A DNA stretch of 34,440 nt. It comes from an uncultured Lachnospiraceae bacterium (GTDB lineage: Bacteria > Bacillota > Clostridia > Lachnospirales > Lachnospiraceae). The position numbers and the translations under genes are program-made. Under the pieces are notes generated by a model. It saw only the letters and a program-made list of their open reading frames with translations. It was not told the DNA's origin and did not search any database. The DNA is taken from NCBI GenBank assembly GCA_910588285.1, contig CAJUQB010000019.1, forward strand, positions 1 through 34,440. The letters run 5' to 3'. Shown here in pieces: positions 7,922-15,662 of the stretch. The stretch's first letter is position 1. Every line of letters begins with the position of its first letter.

Positions 7922-8452
7922 CTATACCGATACGGTATATCCTGCCGGCTGCCCCATAGGCGCCGCAATCCCGGCCCCGTTGTAGGTTACAGGCTCCCGG
8001 GCGCTCCCGTCCGGGCCCCCGCTTCCACCGCCGGTTCCGGAATCGGCTCCTGTCCCCGGCTGTGTCTGCCCCTTAGGCATCCCCAGGTTATCCAGCAGCA
8101 GGGCCTGCCCCTCCTGGCTGACCTCCAGAGTATCTGCCTGCTGCTTCTTCTCCTTTGCCTCCGCAAGCTTCTCATCCTGCTCCTTCTGCTCCTCCTTCCG
8201 GTTCTGGATCGCCTCCGCCATCTGGGCCATCATCTTTTCCCGAACTTCCTGGGCTTCCTCCTCCATGCCCTCCTGGGCCTTCTCCTGGTATTCCCCGGCC
8301 TTCTGGGTATAATCGCCGGTATACTCCATGGCCCGCTCCATCACATCCAGATCCCCACGCCGCCGGGCGTCCCGGAATACCCGCATGGTGGTATCCGTCT
8401 GGCGCATATTGGTTGTGGCCCCCACAAGACCTTCCATAATCTTCGTATTCAT
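7922..8452 (-). CDS. hypothetical coiled-coil protein
   Basis: A 176-aa protein that I do not recognise. ATG at 8452 is preferred because GGAGG lies 6-7 nt upstream. Residues about 45-115 are rich in Glu, Gln, Lys and Ala with heptad spacing and should form a long coiled coil. Residues about 125-160 are a Gly/Pro/Gln-rich linker. No signal peptide or membrane segment. It is last in the minus-strand order RR-HK-RR-HK, about 110 bp after the kinase stop, so it may be a cytoplasmic partner or target of the two-component systems. Its 3' end abuts the decayed region at 7921. Confidence 0.65.
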   Translation of the reverse strand: MNTKIMEGLVGATTNMRQTDTTMRVFRDARRRGDLDVMERAMEYTGDYTQKAGEYQEKAQEGMEEEAQEVREKMMAQMAEAIQNRKEEQKEQDEKLAEAKEKKQQADTLEVSQEGQALLLDNLGMPKGQTQPGTGADSGTGGGSGGPDGSAREPVTYNGAGIAAPMGQPAGYTVSV

Positions 8453-8562
8453 CGCACCGCCTCCATTCTTTGTTTGCAATCGGCTTCCTCTCCCCAAAAG
8501 AGGAATGTCCGGCCTTCATGCTTTCTTTCGGCGTTCTCAAAGCCTCCTTTTAGCTTCCTGTC

Positions 8563-10053
8563 TCAAACAGCCGGTTTCATGTCCTGTGCGGGCTCCACCA
8601 GCTCTAACGGCAGCAGCACGGAGGCGGCAAACACCCCATCCCTACGCTCTGTCCTTAAGATTCCGTTGTACCGCTCCACCAGATCCTGCACATTCCGCAG
8701 GCCGATGCCATAGACTTCCCCTTTTCCGTCCCCCTCATGCTGCCTCCCGCCGCCAAGATGCTTCCTTCCGACGTCTTCCGCCTGATGCTTCGCTCCGTCA
8801 GGATGCTTCCCAGCTCCCTCTGCCTGCCGCATCACGCCATCAGGCTGACTCCTGCCTTCCGCCACGCTGTTTTCCACCTCCAGCAGGAAGCACCCCTTCA
8901 CCCGGCCGCCTTTCAGGCAAATGAAGCGTCTCTCCTTCTCCGCCAGCTGGCTACAAGCCCTTATGGCATTGTCCATAAGGTTCCCCAGGAGGATACACCA
9001 GTCCATCTCCCGGATCCTGCACTCGGATGGGAGGTTCACACAGCATTCCCAGGAAATCCCTTCCTCCCGCGCCGTCTGGCCCTTCTGGCAGAGCAGGGTG
9101 TCCACCACCCGGTTGCCGGTGGCCTCCTGGCCGCTCCCAAGACCCCCTGCCTGTGTCAGCTGCCCCAGATACTCCCCCAGCCGCTCCCACTCCTGCCCCT
9201 CCCAGAGGCCGGTGAGGGCCAGGATATGGTTCTTCATATCATGCCGAAGGCTCTCCGACTGGCGGTGCTGCTCCTCCAGCATCCGGTAAACGGCCAGCTG
9301 GGCCTGGTAGCGGCGGCTTTTCTGCTGCTCCCGCTCCATTTGCACCATCCCCCGAAGATAAAAGCCTGCGGCCGCCATAGCCAAAGCCGTCAGGATGCAC
9401 ATCCCCCCGTAGCTCAATAGCTGGTCATAGTAGATGTCCAGCCAGCCGCCGCTGCGCACCAGGATTCCATGGCTGGCCCCCCAGCCGGCCACGTCCGCCA
9501 CTCCCGAAAAGCCCAAAAGGGGAACTGCCAGAAGCACATACCAGCTCCCCGGCCGTTCCTCCTCCCCATCCAAACAGCAAGAACCAAACCGGCACAGCCC
9601 CAAAATCCCCAAAGCCGTCAAAGCCAAGCCCAGGCCGGCTGCCAGACAGCCTCCCCACGCTCCCAGCACCAGGCCGGGTTCCGGAGCTGCCGCATGGATC
9701 CCCAGTAACAGGAGCAGGCAAAAAAGGGATTCCCAGAAGGGTCCCCCAAGCACATAGGCAGCCAGCAGCAGGGACGCGGCCAGAAGCCTTCTCCCCCGGC
9801 TTCCCCGAAACAGCAGCAGAACCAGCCAAAGGAATACCAGATGGTGGGCCGCTGCCCGCAGCAGGTAGGGAAACCGGCCCCAACCGTCCCAAAATACGGT
9901 CAAACTGTATCCGGCTGCCTGCAGCAGGAAAAACAAGCCGGCTTTCCATTTTGCAGCCCCCAGGAATTTTTGCAAAAAAATGCACTGTGCCCCCGACACC
10001 GCCAGCAGCCCCGCCATAGCCACGTCTACCGTCACAGACTCCCAAGCCTCCAT
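8563..10053 (-). CDS. AgrC/ComD-type sensor histidine kinase with ATP-lid repeat insertion
   Basis: A 496-aa membrane sensor kinase of the HPK10 (AgrC-like) class. Six or seven hydrophobic segments fill residues 1-230, followed by a coiled linker, the H-box SLRHDMKNHILAL, the N-box LGNLMDNAIRAC and the G-box GEVYGIGLRNVQD. Between the N- and G-boxes, about 45-50 extra residues made of three imperfect 14-aa repeats (PDGxxxQAExxGK-like) are inserted into the ATP-lid region (8718-8862). The ATG at 10053 overlaps the regulator stop (TGATG), so translation is coupled; a longer frame to 10215 only overlaps the regulator. Partner: the LytTR regulator at 10053-10769. The signal is probably a peptide, as in the family. 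Confidence 0.88.
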   Translation of the reverse strand: MEAWESVTVDVAMAGLLAVSGAQCIFLQKFLGAAKWKAGLFFLLQAAGYSLTVFWDGWGRFPYLLRAAAHHLVFLWLVLLLFRGSRGRRLLAASLLLAAYVLGGPFWESLFCLLLLLGIHAAAPEPGLVLGAWGGCLAAGLGLALTALGILGLCRFGSCCLDGEEERPGSWYVLLAVPLLGFSGVADVAGWGASHGILVRSGGWLDIYYDQLLSYGGMCILTALAMAAAGFYLRGMVQMEREQQKSRRYQAQLAVYRMLEEQHRQSESLRHDMKNHILALTGLWEGQEWERLGEYLGQLTQAGGLGSGQEATGNRVVDTLLCQKGQTAREEGISWECCVNLPSECRIREMDWCILLGNLMDNAIRACSQLAEKERRFICLKGGRVKGCFLLEVENSVAEGRSQPDGVMRQAEGAGKHPDGAKHQAEDVGRKHLGGGRQHEGDGKGEVYGIGLRNVQDLVERYNGILRTERRDGVFAASVLLPLELVEPAQDMKPAV

Positions 10054-10769
10054 CACAGAATCCCTCCGTTCCTTCGCATATAGTCCAGGATCTCCCTGCA
10101 AAACTCCTCGTACCGCCGCTTTGCCAAGGCGATCCGCTCCCCGTTTTCCATAAGGATCTCCTGCCGGTTGTAGCTCTCCACAGAACCAAGGTTCACCAGA
10201 AAGCTCTTGTGGCACCGGAAAAATCCATGGGCCCGAAGCTCCTCCTCCAAAGCTCCAATCTGCCCGTAATAAGAAAACACCCCCTGGACGCCGTGAACCT
10301 CCAGCACCCTTCCCTGAATCTCAAAATACCAGATATCCCGAAGGAACAGCTTTTTCTGCTGCCTCTCCTTGCTGACCAGCAGGTATTTTGGCAGGCCGTC
10401 CCTCTGCTTGGAGAGGGCCCGCCGAAGCACATCCCCAAGCTTCCCCGTGTCCACCGGCTTCAGAAGATAGGAAAATGCCTCCACATCATAGGCCTCAAAT
10501 ACATACTCCCTGCTGACGGACACAAAAACAAGAAGCCCCCCAAAGGCCTTTTTCCGAAGCAGCCGGGCCGTCTCCATCCCGTCAGGCTCCTCCATCAAAA
10601 GATCCAGGAACACCAAGTCAAACTGCTCCTTGGCCCCAAGGAGCTCCCGGCCGCTTCCAAACTGGCGCAGGATACAGGGCTGCCCCAGTTCCCGAACCAT
10701 CCCCCGGATACGCCGGGATAAGCTGCTGCACTCTATGATATTGTCGTCGCACACCGCAATGGACAGCAT
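10053..10769 (-). CDS. LytTR-family response regulator (first system)
   Basis: A 238-aa response regulator with an N-terminal receiver domain (IAVCDDN acidic pocket, phosphoacceptor Asp in FDLVFLDLLMEEPDG, conserved Lys in SYLLKPVD) and a C-terminal LytTR DNA-binding domain (about residues 140-235, FFRCHKSFLVNL, then IALAKRRYEEF). ATG at 10769 has AGGTG six nt upstream; a GTG three codons earlier is less likely. LytTR regulators usually bind two direct repeats upstream of target promoters. It is translationally coupled to the kinase at 8563-10053. Confidence 0.9.
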   Translation of the reverse strand: MLSIAVCDDNIIECSSLSRRIRGMVRELGQPCILRQFGSGRELLGAKEQFDLVFLDLLMEEPDGMETARLLRKKAFGGLLVFVSVSREYVFEAYDVEAFSYLLKPVDTGKLGDVLRRALSKQRDGLPKYLLVSKERQQKKLFLRDIWYFEIQGRVLEVHGVQGVFSYYGQIGALEEELRAHGFFRCHKSFLVNLGSVESYNRQEILMENGERIALAKRRYEEFCREILDYMRRNGGIL

Positions 10770-10847
10770 AACAAGCACCTGCCAATCTGAACTCTATCTT
10801 TATTATCGGCAAAAACGCCATCAATCTTTCCTGTCTGTAACCAGCGG

Positions 10848-11102
10848 TCAGATCGATGGCATGAACGTCATTTTTTTGTATTCCTCAATCACGCAGCTAT
10901 GCCTCCGATGGCCAGCCGGCGCACCCTTTTGGCAGCTAATTCCTACCAGCAAAATCTCCCCGCCATACCTGGATACGTCTCTGCCAACTCCCGCACGATA
11001 TTCCACCTGATATAAAAAGGAATGCGTTCTGCGAAATCACGTCATACCGATTCAGGTGTTTCCGGTAGGAATCCGCATACCCGGGCAATAGAAATTGGAT
11101 TT
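10848..11102 (-). pseudogene. remnant of an AAA-ATPase-like / PD-(D/E)XK (DUF1703-type) protein
   Basis: Between the two signalling pairs, the minus strand holds two fragments in different frames. One (about 11100-11000) reads YADSYRKHLNRYDVIS, like the N-terminal part of the AAA-ATPase-like family. The other (about 11015-10848) reads VEYRAGVGRDVSRYGGEIL followed by LVGISC and HSCVIEEYKK, like the C-terminal nuclease-fold end (GGEvLLVGInYdkk) of the same proteins. They look like the two ends of one gene with the middle deleted. No intact start or domain remains. Family recognition is from memory. Confidence 0.45.
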
Positions 11103-12485
11103 TTACTCCACCATCAGCAGCACGGTCAGCACAAACTGTCCCTCCTCCACCCGAATCTCAAGATCCCCATAGTAGCTCTGGGCAACCCTTTGTATATTGG
11201 CCAGCCCGAAGCCATGCTCCCTGCCCTCCTTGGTGCTTTGTGGCAGCCCGTTTTCTCCCTCCGGCGCCAAGGCTCCCCAGAAGGGATTTCTGACCTCAAT
11301 CAGATACGCATTTTTCCTGCGCCAGGAGCGGAGCCGTACGACCGGCAGCCCCGGTACATTGTCCCTGGCCCTCCCGGCGCCCTCAAAGGCATTGTCCAGG
11401 GCATTGCTCAGCAGGATACTCACATCAAAGGCATTGATCCTTGTCCCCTGGGGATAGGCAAAGGCACAGGCCAGTGCAATCCCCAGTTCCCCGGCCTTCC
11501 GCTGCTTCTCTGCCAGCACTACATCCGTGACCGGATTTCCGGTCTTAATCTCCGGCAATGCCTGATTCAGCTGCTCCTTCCAGTCCTTCAGATATTCTGC
11601 CGCCTCCTCCTGACAGCCCCGGTGCACCAGCTGCTCCACCAGCATCAGGTGATTCCCCATATCGTGCTTCAAGCCCCGAATCTCCCGGTACAGGCCCTCC
11701 ACCTCGTCAATATGGCGCTTCATATCCGCAAGCTGCCCCGCCAGAAGGGCCGCCTCCTTCTCCTTTTTGTGACTGCTTTTTATGCTTTGATAAAAGGCCA
11801 GCGCCGTGGCCATGGCCAGATAGGAAAGCAGCTGATAGCAGAGCTTAATCCAGGAAAACTGCGGACTGGTATTCCAGATATACTGCCCCAGATCCCTTTC
11901 GTAGATCCTTGCAACCACAGCGAAGGTTCCGTAGCCCACCAGTACCAGAAGGGGCGTCACAAGCATCAGGGCCAGCTCCCGTCTGTCCATGTCCATGTTT
12001 TTACAGCTATAGATCCGGTTCAAAAACCAGATAAGCCCGGCTGCGGCCAGCAGACGCATGAATACGCAGAACACCTCCACTGCCGTATAGGCAAGGAAAT
12101 GCCGGGTGGGATCTGCCGTCATATAAGAGGTATCTACGATCAGAATAAACAGGATGTCCCGAAGCTGCACAATGATCCCATGGGCAATCCAGTCCAGCAG
12201 ATACATCACAAGGCCAAGAAACAGCTTCTGCCGCCATCTTGTCCGCTCTGCCATACACAGCACGGCAAAGGCTGCTGCCGTGCCTGCCCCATAGGCAAGC
12301 ATCCCCGGGATTTCCCAGGGAATCAGATACAGGCAGCCCATCACCGCCCCATAGGTAATGCCTGCTGCCGCGGCAGGCCGGCTGCTGTCCCCATAGGGCC
12401 GCACAAACCGGTACAGCAGATAGCCTATGCCTGCCAGTCCAAGCTCAGACGTTATCATGGATGTAAGCTCCCAATACTGCTCCAT
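11103..12485 (-). CDS. AgrC-type sensor histidine kinase (second system)
   Basis: A 460-aa membrane sensor kinase of the AgrC/HPK10 class. About six transmembrane segments occupy residues 15-240, then a coiled linker, the H-box RGLKHDMGNHLMLVEQ, the N-box LLSNALDNAFEGAG and the G-box EHGFGLANIQRVAQ with normal spacing, unlike the neighbouring kinase. ATG at 12485 follows AGGAGG with good spacing. It lies 29 nt downstream of the LytTR regulator at 12515-13255 and forms the second pair. No quorum-peptide gene or AgrB-like protease was found nearby, so the signal is unknown. Confidence 0.9.
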   Translation of the reverse strand: MEQYWELTSMITSELGLAGIGYLLYRFVRPYGDSSRPAAAAGITYGAVMGCLYLIPWEIPGMLAYGAGTAAAFAVLCMAERTRWRQKLFLGLVMYLLDWIAHGIIVQLRDILFILIVDTSYMTADPTRHFLAYTAVEVFCVFMRLLAAAGLIWFLNRIYSCKNMDMDRRELALMLVTPLLVLVGYGTFAVVARIYERDLGQYIWNTSPQFSWIKLCYQLLSYLAMATALAFYQSIKSSHKKEKEAALLAGQLADMKRHIDEVEGLYREIRGLKHDMGNHLMLVEQLVHRGCQEEAAEYLKDWKEQLNQALPEIKTGNPVTDVVLAEKQRKAGELGIALACAFAYPQGTRINAFDVSILLSNALDNAFEGAGRARDNVPGLPVVRLRSWRRKNAYLIEVRNPFWGALAPEGENGLPQSTKEGREHGFGLANIQRVAQSYYGDLEIRVEEGQFVLTVLLMVE

Positions 12486-12514
12486 CGCTTCCGCCTCCTT
12501 CCTGTTCCATATCG

Positions 12515-13255
12515 TTACTCCAGCCCCTTCCGCTGATGATAGGCAAGATAATGCCTGACAAATTCCGTATAATTCTGCTTTGCCATCAAGGCGGTTCCCT
12601 GCTCCAGTACAATGGCAGTGGCCGTATATTTCACCACGTATTTGAAATGCACCAGATAGGCCCGGTGGGGGCGGTAAAAATCCTCCCCCAGCTGCTTTTC
12701 CAGCTCTCCCAGACGCCCATAATACTCCACATCCCCCCGTGTGCTGTGGATGGTTACCTTGCGGTTGAACACCTCAGCATAAATGATATCCTTCCACAGA
12801 ATCCGGATATGGCTGCCGCCGGTTTTCACCATAATGCTTTTTTCCTCCAGCGCTGTCTGCCGTGCTGCCATCTGTGCTGCCTGCCGCGCTGCCTCCTGCT
12901 CTTGGTACTGTTCCCGAGCCCGCTCTAACACCTCCCGCAGCTTTTCTTCGGAAAAGGGTTTGACCAGATAATGAAAGGCCCCCACATCAAAGGCCTCAAA
13001 CACATACTCCTCCAGGGCCGTAATAAAAATGAGGATCATATTTTGATTGCGCTTCCGAAGCTGGCGCGCCGTCTCCATGCCATCCTGCCCCGGCATCTGG
13101 ATGTCCAAAAGCAGCACCTGGGGCTGCTCCTTTGCCTCCAGCAGCTCATCCCCGCTGGCATAACAGGTAAGCTCTGCCTGAGGGCAGATCCGTTCCACCT
13201 GTCTCCCCAGCAGCTCCCTCACTTTCCTCTGGTCATCGCAAATCCCAATCCGCAT
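12515..13255 (-). CDS. LytTR-family response regulator (second system)
   Basis: A 246-aa regulator with a receiver domain (MRIGICDDQ, phosphoacceptor in VLLLDIQMPGQDGMETA, FHYLVKPFSEEKL) followed by a Gln/Ala-rich linker and a LytTR domain (FYRPHRAYLVHFKYVVKY, then LMAKQNYTEFV). The start at 13255 is set by the AGGAGGCGGCAGC ribosome-binding site; a start 11 codons earlier has none. It is first in the minus-strand order of signalling genes. A short upstream frame with its own strong ribosome-binding site overlaps its start (see 13233-13307). Confidence 0.9.
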   Translation of the reverse strand: MRIGICDDQRKVRELLGRQVERICPQAELTCYASGDELLEAKEQPQVLLLDIQMPGQDGMETARQLRKRNQNMILIFITALEEYVFEAFDVGAFHYLVKPFSEEKLREVLERAREQYQEQEAARQAAQMAARQTALEEKSIMVKTGGSHIRILWKDIIYAEVFNRKVTIHSTRGDVEYYGRLGELEKQLGEDFYRPHRAYLVHFKYVVKYTATAIVLEQGTALMAKQNYTEFVRHYLAYHQRKGLE

Positions 13256-13307
13256 GCTGCCGCCTCCTGTTCCTTTGGCCCCTGCCAATATTACCGATAC
13301 GGTTCAT
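13233..13307 (-). CDS. possible 24-aa leader peptide overlapping the regulator start
   Basis: ATG at 13307 has a strong GGAGGAAAGT ribosome-binding site. The frame encodes a basic peptide (MNRIGNIGRGQRNRRRQ...) and stops inside the response-regulator coding region, about 20 nt past its ATG. Such an overlap could couple or attenuate regulator translation. There is no homology support; this is judged only on the ribosome-binding site and position. Confidence 0.35.
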   Translation of the reverse strand: MNRIGNIGRGQRNRRRQHADWDLR

Positions 13308-13330
13308 ACTTTCCTCCAACCATTTAAAAA

Positions 13331-13344
13331 TATATTATAATATA
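13331..13344 (-). promoter_or_regulatory. -10 region of the two-component operon
   Basis: TATATTATAATATA is a perfect 14-bp AT palindrome containing TATAAT when read on the minus strand (13334-13339), about 80 bp upstream of the regulator start. A good -35 box is not visible (GTGTCC at 17 nt), so the promoter may need an activator, for example the LytTR protein itself. Confidence 0.45.
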
Positions 13345-13406
13345 TCGGTTTTTTATGGACACTTTACCAGCTCTCTTGTTGTAGATTGGCTTTTTTTCGA
13401 TGCAAA

Positions 13407-13523
13407 TTTTTTCAAACTGTCTCATTGCCTATTTTTTGCTTTTGAAGTATGCTTTTCGTCAGGAGGTGCTTAGCTATGGCAAATGAAGAACATATTAAGG
13501 CCAAAATACAGATGCCCTCTTGA
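13407..13523 (+). other. repeated leader motif plus 15-codon peptide
   Basis: The 20-mer TTTTTTCAAACTGTCTCATT (13407-13426) also occurs exactly at 24908-24927. In both places it is followed about 20 nt later by GTATGCTTT and then by an AGGAGGTG ribosome-binding site. Here the site leads to ATG 13476 and a 15-aa peptide, MANEEHIKAKIQMPS, ending at 13523 on the -35 box of the MarR gene. This looks like the promoter, leader and truncated start of a repeated gene family, cut by the marR promoter region. Confidence 0.45.
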
Positions 13524-13563
13524 CATTCTCCACCCTCCGCGTTAAAATAGTTCTAAAAAGAAC
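13520..13563 (+). promoter_or_regulatory. marR promoter and operator
   Basis: TTGACA (13520-13525), a 17-nt spacer and TAAAAT (13543-13548) form a good sigma-A promoter. Immediately downstream, GTTCTAAAAAGAAC (13550-13563) is a near-perfect palindrome over the expected transcription start, ideally placed for autorepression by the MarR-type protein encoded at 13588. Confidence 0.75.
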
Positions 13564-13587
13564 AAAATACTAAAAAATGGAGGCCCC

Positions 13588-14040
13588 ATGATTCCACTGA
13601 ATATCTGGGAACACCAGAACGCCATCAAAACTCTCTATTCCAATTGTGTAGGGAACATCTGTTCCAAACACCATATTACCAGGATGGAACTGGATATCCT
13701 GCTTTTCCTGGCCAACAATCCCTGCTATGACACGGCCACAGATATCATTGAGATCCGGTATTTGTCCAAATCCCAGGTGTCCGCTTCCATAAAGCTCCTG
13801 GAGGCAGAGGGGTATCTCAGGAAGGAATACTCCAGCGGCAACCGGAAAACAGCCCATTTAAAAATCTGCGGAAAGGCCGATGCTATCATCCGGGACGGTC
13901 AGTCTGCTCAGGAGCAGTTCCTTTCCGTTATGATGCGGGGCTTTTCCCAGGAGGAAATCCATACCATGAGGCAGTACAACGGCCGGATCCGGGCCAACAT
14001 CAATTCGTATTTCAAGGACAATTCTAAGGAGGAGCGATAG
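13588..14040 (+). CDS. MarR-family transcriptional regulator
   Basis: A 150-aa winged-helix regulator of the MarR family. The DNA-binding core is at residues about 30-95 (TRMELDILLFLANNP, DIIEIRYLSKSQVSASIKLL recognition helix, EGYLRKEYSSGNRKTAHLKI wing). Start at 13588 has GGAGG 5 nt upstream. It lies 1 nt before the TauE/SafE exporter gene, whose ribosome-binding site is inside its 3' end, so the two form one operon. It probably represses the operon through the GTTCT-AGAAC palindrome. The ligand is unknown. Confidence 0.9.
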   Translation: MIPLNIWEHQNAIKTLYSNCVGNICSKHHITRMELDILLFLANNPCYDTATDIIEIRYLSKSQVSASIKLLEAEGYLRKEYSSGNRKTAHLKICGKADAIIRDGQSAQEQFLSVMMRGFSQEEIHTMRQYNGRIRANINSYFKDNSKEER

Positions 14041-14041
14041 C

Positions 14042-14809
14042 ATGTATCAGTTTATCATCTGCTTTATTGCCGGGATCGGCGCCGGCCTTGGGACAGGATT
14101 TGCCGGCATGAGCGCCGCCGCTGTCATCAGCCCCATGCTGATTACCTTTCTGGGGCTTCCCGCCTATGAGGCCGTAGGCATCGCCCTGGCCAGCGATGTC
14201 CTGGCCAGCGCAGTCAGCGCCTACACCTACGGGAAAAATAAAAATCTCGACATCAAAAACGGCCTTGTCATGATGGCCGCTGTACTGATATTTACCCTGT
14301 TTGGGAGCTTCATTGCCAGCCTGGTGCCAAACACTGCCATGGGCAGCTTTTCCGTATTTATGACGCTGCTGCTGGGCATCAAATTCATTGTAAGGCCTGT
14401 GATGACCACCAAGGAGGCTATGGCTGCTGTCAGTGCCGGGAAGCGGATCATCCAGTCCGTGATCAGCGGGACTATCGTTGGTTTTATCTGCGGGTTCATT
14501 GGGGCAGGAGGCGGTATGATGATGCTTCTGATTCTGACCAGCATCCTGGGCTACGAGCTGAAAACTGCTGTGGGCACCAGTGTGTTTATCATGACCTTCA
14601 CCGCCTTTACCGGAGCTGTCAGCCATTTTGCCATCGGCGGCATGCCCAATCTGTGGTGCCTGCTCTTCTGTGTGGCCTCCACCCTGCTCTGGGCCCGGAT
14701 CGCCGCCATGTTTGCCAACAAAGCCAGCGCCGTCACCTTAAACCGGGCCACCGGCGTAGTGCTGGCAGTCTTGGGAGGGGCGATTTTGATTGTGAATTGG
14801 GTGAAATAA
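14042..14809 (+). CDS. TauE/SafE-family membrane exporter
   Basis: A 255-aa integral membrane protein of the TauE/SafE (sulfite exporter, formerly DUF81) family, which moves sulfite, sulfoacetate or other small organic anions. About eight hydrophobic helices are visible. The duplicated family motif appears as GAGLGTGFAGMSAA near the N terminus and GFICGFIGAGGGMMML near residue 150. The ATG lies 1 nt after the MarR stop, with AAGGAGG at the end of that gene. A MITE is inserted directly after its stop codon. The substrate is not predictable. Confidence 0.88.
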   Translation: MYQFIICFIAGIGAGLGTGFAGMSAAAVISPMLITFLGLPAYEAVGIALASDVLASAVSAYTYGKNKNLDIKNGLVMMAAVLIFTLFGSFIASLVPNTAMGSFSVFMTLLLGIKFIVRPVMTTKEAMAAVSAGKRIIQSVISGTIVGFICGFIGAGGGMMMLLILTSILGYELKTAVGTSVFIMTFTAFTGAVSHFAIGGMPNLWCLLFCVASTLLWARIAAMFANKASAVTLNRATGVVLAVLGGAILIVNWVK

Positions 14810-14816
14810 CCATCCG

Positions 14817-14962
14817 GTTATTATTCACGGCCCAGGGGCCGCTCATAGCAACGATTCGGGGCGATATTCCGAATTTTGCTGCGCAAAAATCGCCCCTCAC
14901 ACAGGAATCATTTTCTCACGGAATGCGCAGCCGGTGCGCATTCCTGACCCGTGAAAAGTAAC
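14817..14962. mobile_element. 146-bp MITE with 14-bp inverted ends and 8-bp target duplication
   Basis: Ends are GTTATTATTCACGG and (complement) GTTACTTTTCACGG. They are flanked by a perfect 8-bp direct repeat ACCATCCG at 14809-14816 and 14963-14970. Inside are two strong hairpins: one GGGGCGAT...ATCGCCCC with GCGCAAAA in its arm, and one GGAATGCGCA...TGCGCATTCC. There is no coding capacity. The 8-bp duplication would fit ISL3-, IS6- or IS256-type transposases. It landed on the last base of the exporter stop codon and may act as its transcription terminator. A partial copy is at 5409-5443. Confidence 0.85.
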
Positions 14963-15125
14963 ACCATCCGATGCCTTTAAAGCTTTATAGGGAATTTTGG
15001 GTTTCCAAAAAACCTGCAATATAGTATAATTGACCTACAGGAGAGGTTTTCAAGCTGCTTTCCATGTATAATTCCCAGGATTGCTGCCGCTCCATAGTAA
15101 ACCAGAAAAAGAAGGAGGACACAAG

Positions 15126-15482
15126 ATGAACCAGAACGTAAAAGACGATGTAAGCCAGAAGGTAAAGGAATTGATAGAGGCCCCCACCTGCTGCAAGGAA
15201 TTGAAGGAAGCTGCCAATCACTGGCTGAATGCCCTTGGCACAGACCAGGAGGCAGCCGCCACGAAAAGCCTGATTGCAGAGCTGGAGGAGGATCTTGTTA
15301 CCATTGACGGGCTCATTGCATTTGCAGGCTCCGAGGGCGGCGTCCAGGTATTCGGCGCCGAGAAGGCCAAGGAGGTAGAAGCCCACGCCCGGGAGATCGA
15401 GGCCGCTGGGGCCAAATACTGCGATTGCCCGGCCTGCGCCATTGTGGAGGCGATCCTTGCCAGAAAGGCCGAGCTTCTGTAA
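15126..15482 (+). CDS. small conserved protein with C-terminal CDCPAC motif
   Basis: A 118-aa acidic, mostly helical cytoplasmic protein. ATG at 15126 follows AGAAGGAGGACACAAG. Residues near the N terminus hold a Cys pair (APTCCKEL) and the C terminus reads GAKYCDCPACAIVEAIL, suggesting a redox or metal site. I recall similar Lachnospiraceae proteins carrying the label molecular chaperone Hsp90, which the sequence does not justify (no GHKL ATPase motifs, far too short). It is monocistronic, convergent with fprA, and shares the terminator at 15592-15621. Confidence 0.75.
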   Translation: MNQNVKDDVSQKVKELIEAPTCCKELKEAANHWLNALGTDQEAAATKSLIAELEEDLVTIDGLIAFAGSEGGVQVFGAEKAKEVEAHAREIEAAGAKYCDCPACAIVEAILARKAELL

Positions 15483-15591
15483 GAACCAAAAACAGAACAT
15501 TATTATAGAAATTGAAAGCAATCCTCCAGGTGGCCGGGGTAAATCTCACAGACATTGATGAGATCAAAGAATCGCTCTTTTCCTGAACTGT

Positions 15592-15621
15592 AAAGGGCGC
15601 CTAAGTAGAAAGGCGCCCTTT
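15592..15621. terminator. bidirectional intrinsic terminator
   Basis: A perfect 10-bp stem AAAGGGCGCC / GGCGCCCTTT with a 10-nt loop is flanked by A-rich and T-rich ends. It lies between the convergent CDCPAC protein gene (+) and the fprA operon (-) and can serve both. Confidence 0.9.
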
Positions 15622-15662
15622 TACACATTCTTCATTTATTTACTGCGCTCTGCTGCTTTCTG

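Noticed and set aside
11022..12536. Plus-strand open frame of about 504 codons opposite the second histidine kinase
   Set aside because: The minus-strand kinase has all catalytic boxes in order; the plus frame has no recognisable motif and no proper start region.
15126..15482. Hsp90 chaperone annotation
   Set aside because: The protein is 118 aa and has no GHKL ATPase or other Hsp90 motifs; any such label would be a propagated misannotation.
15510..15586. Short coding-like tail KLKAILQVAGVNLTDIDEIKESLFS after the CDCPAC gene
   Set aside because: It begins immediately after an in-frame stop, has only a TTG as possible start and no ribosome-binding site; it may be a chance frame or a tiny remnant.
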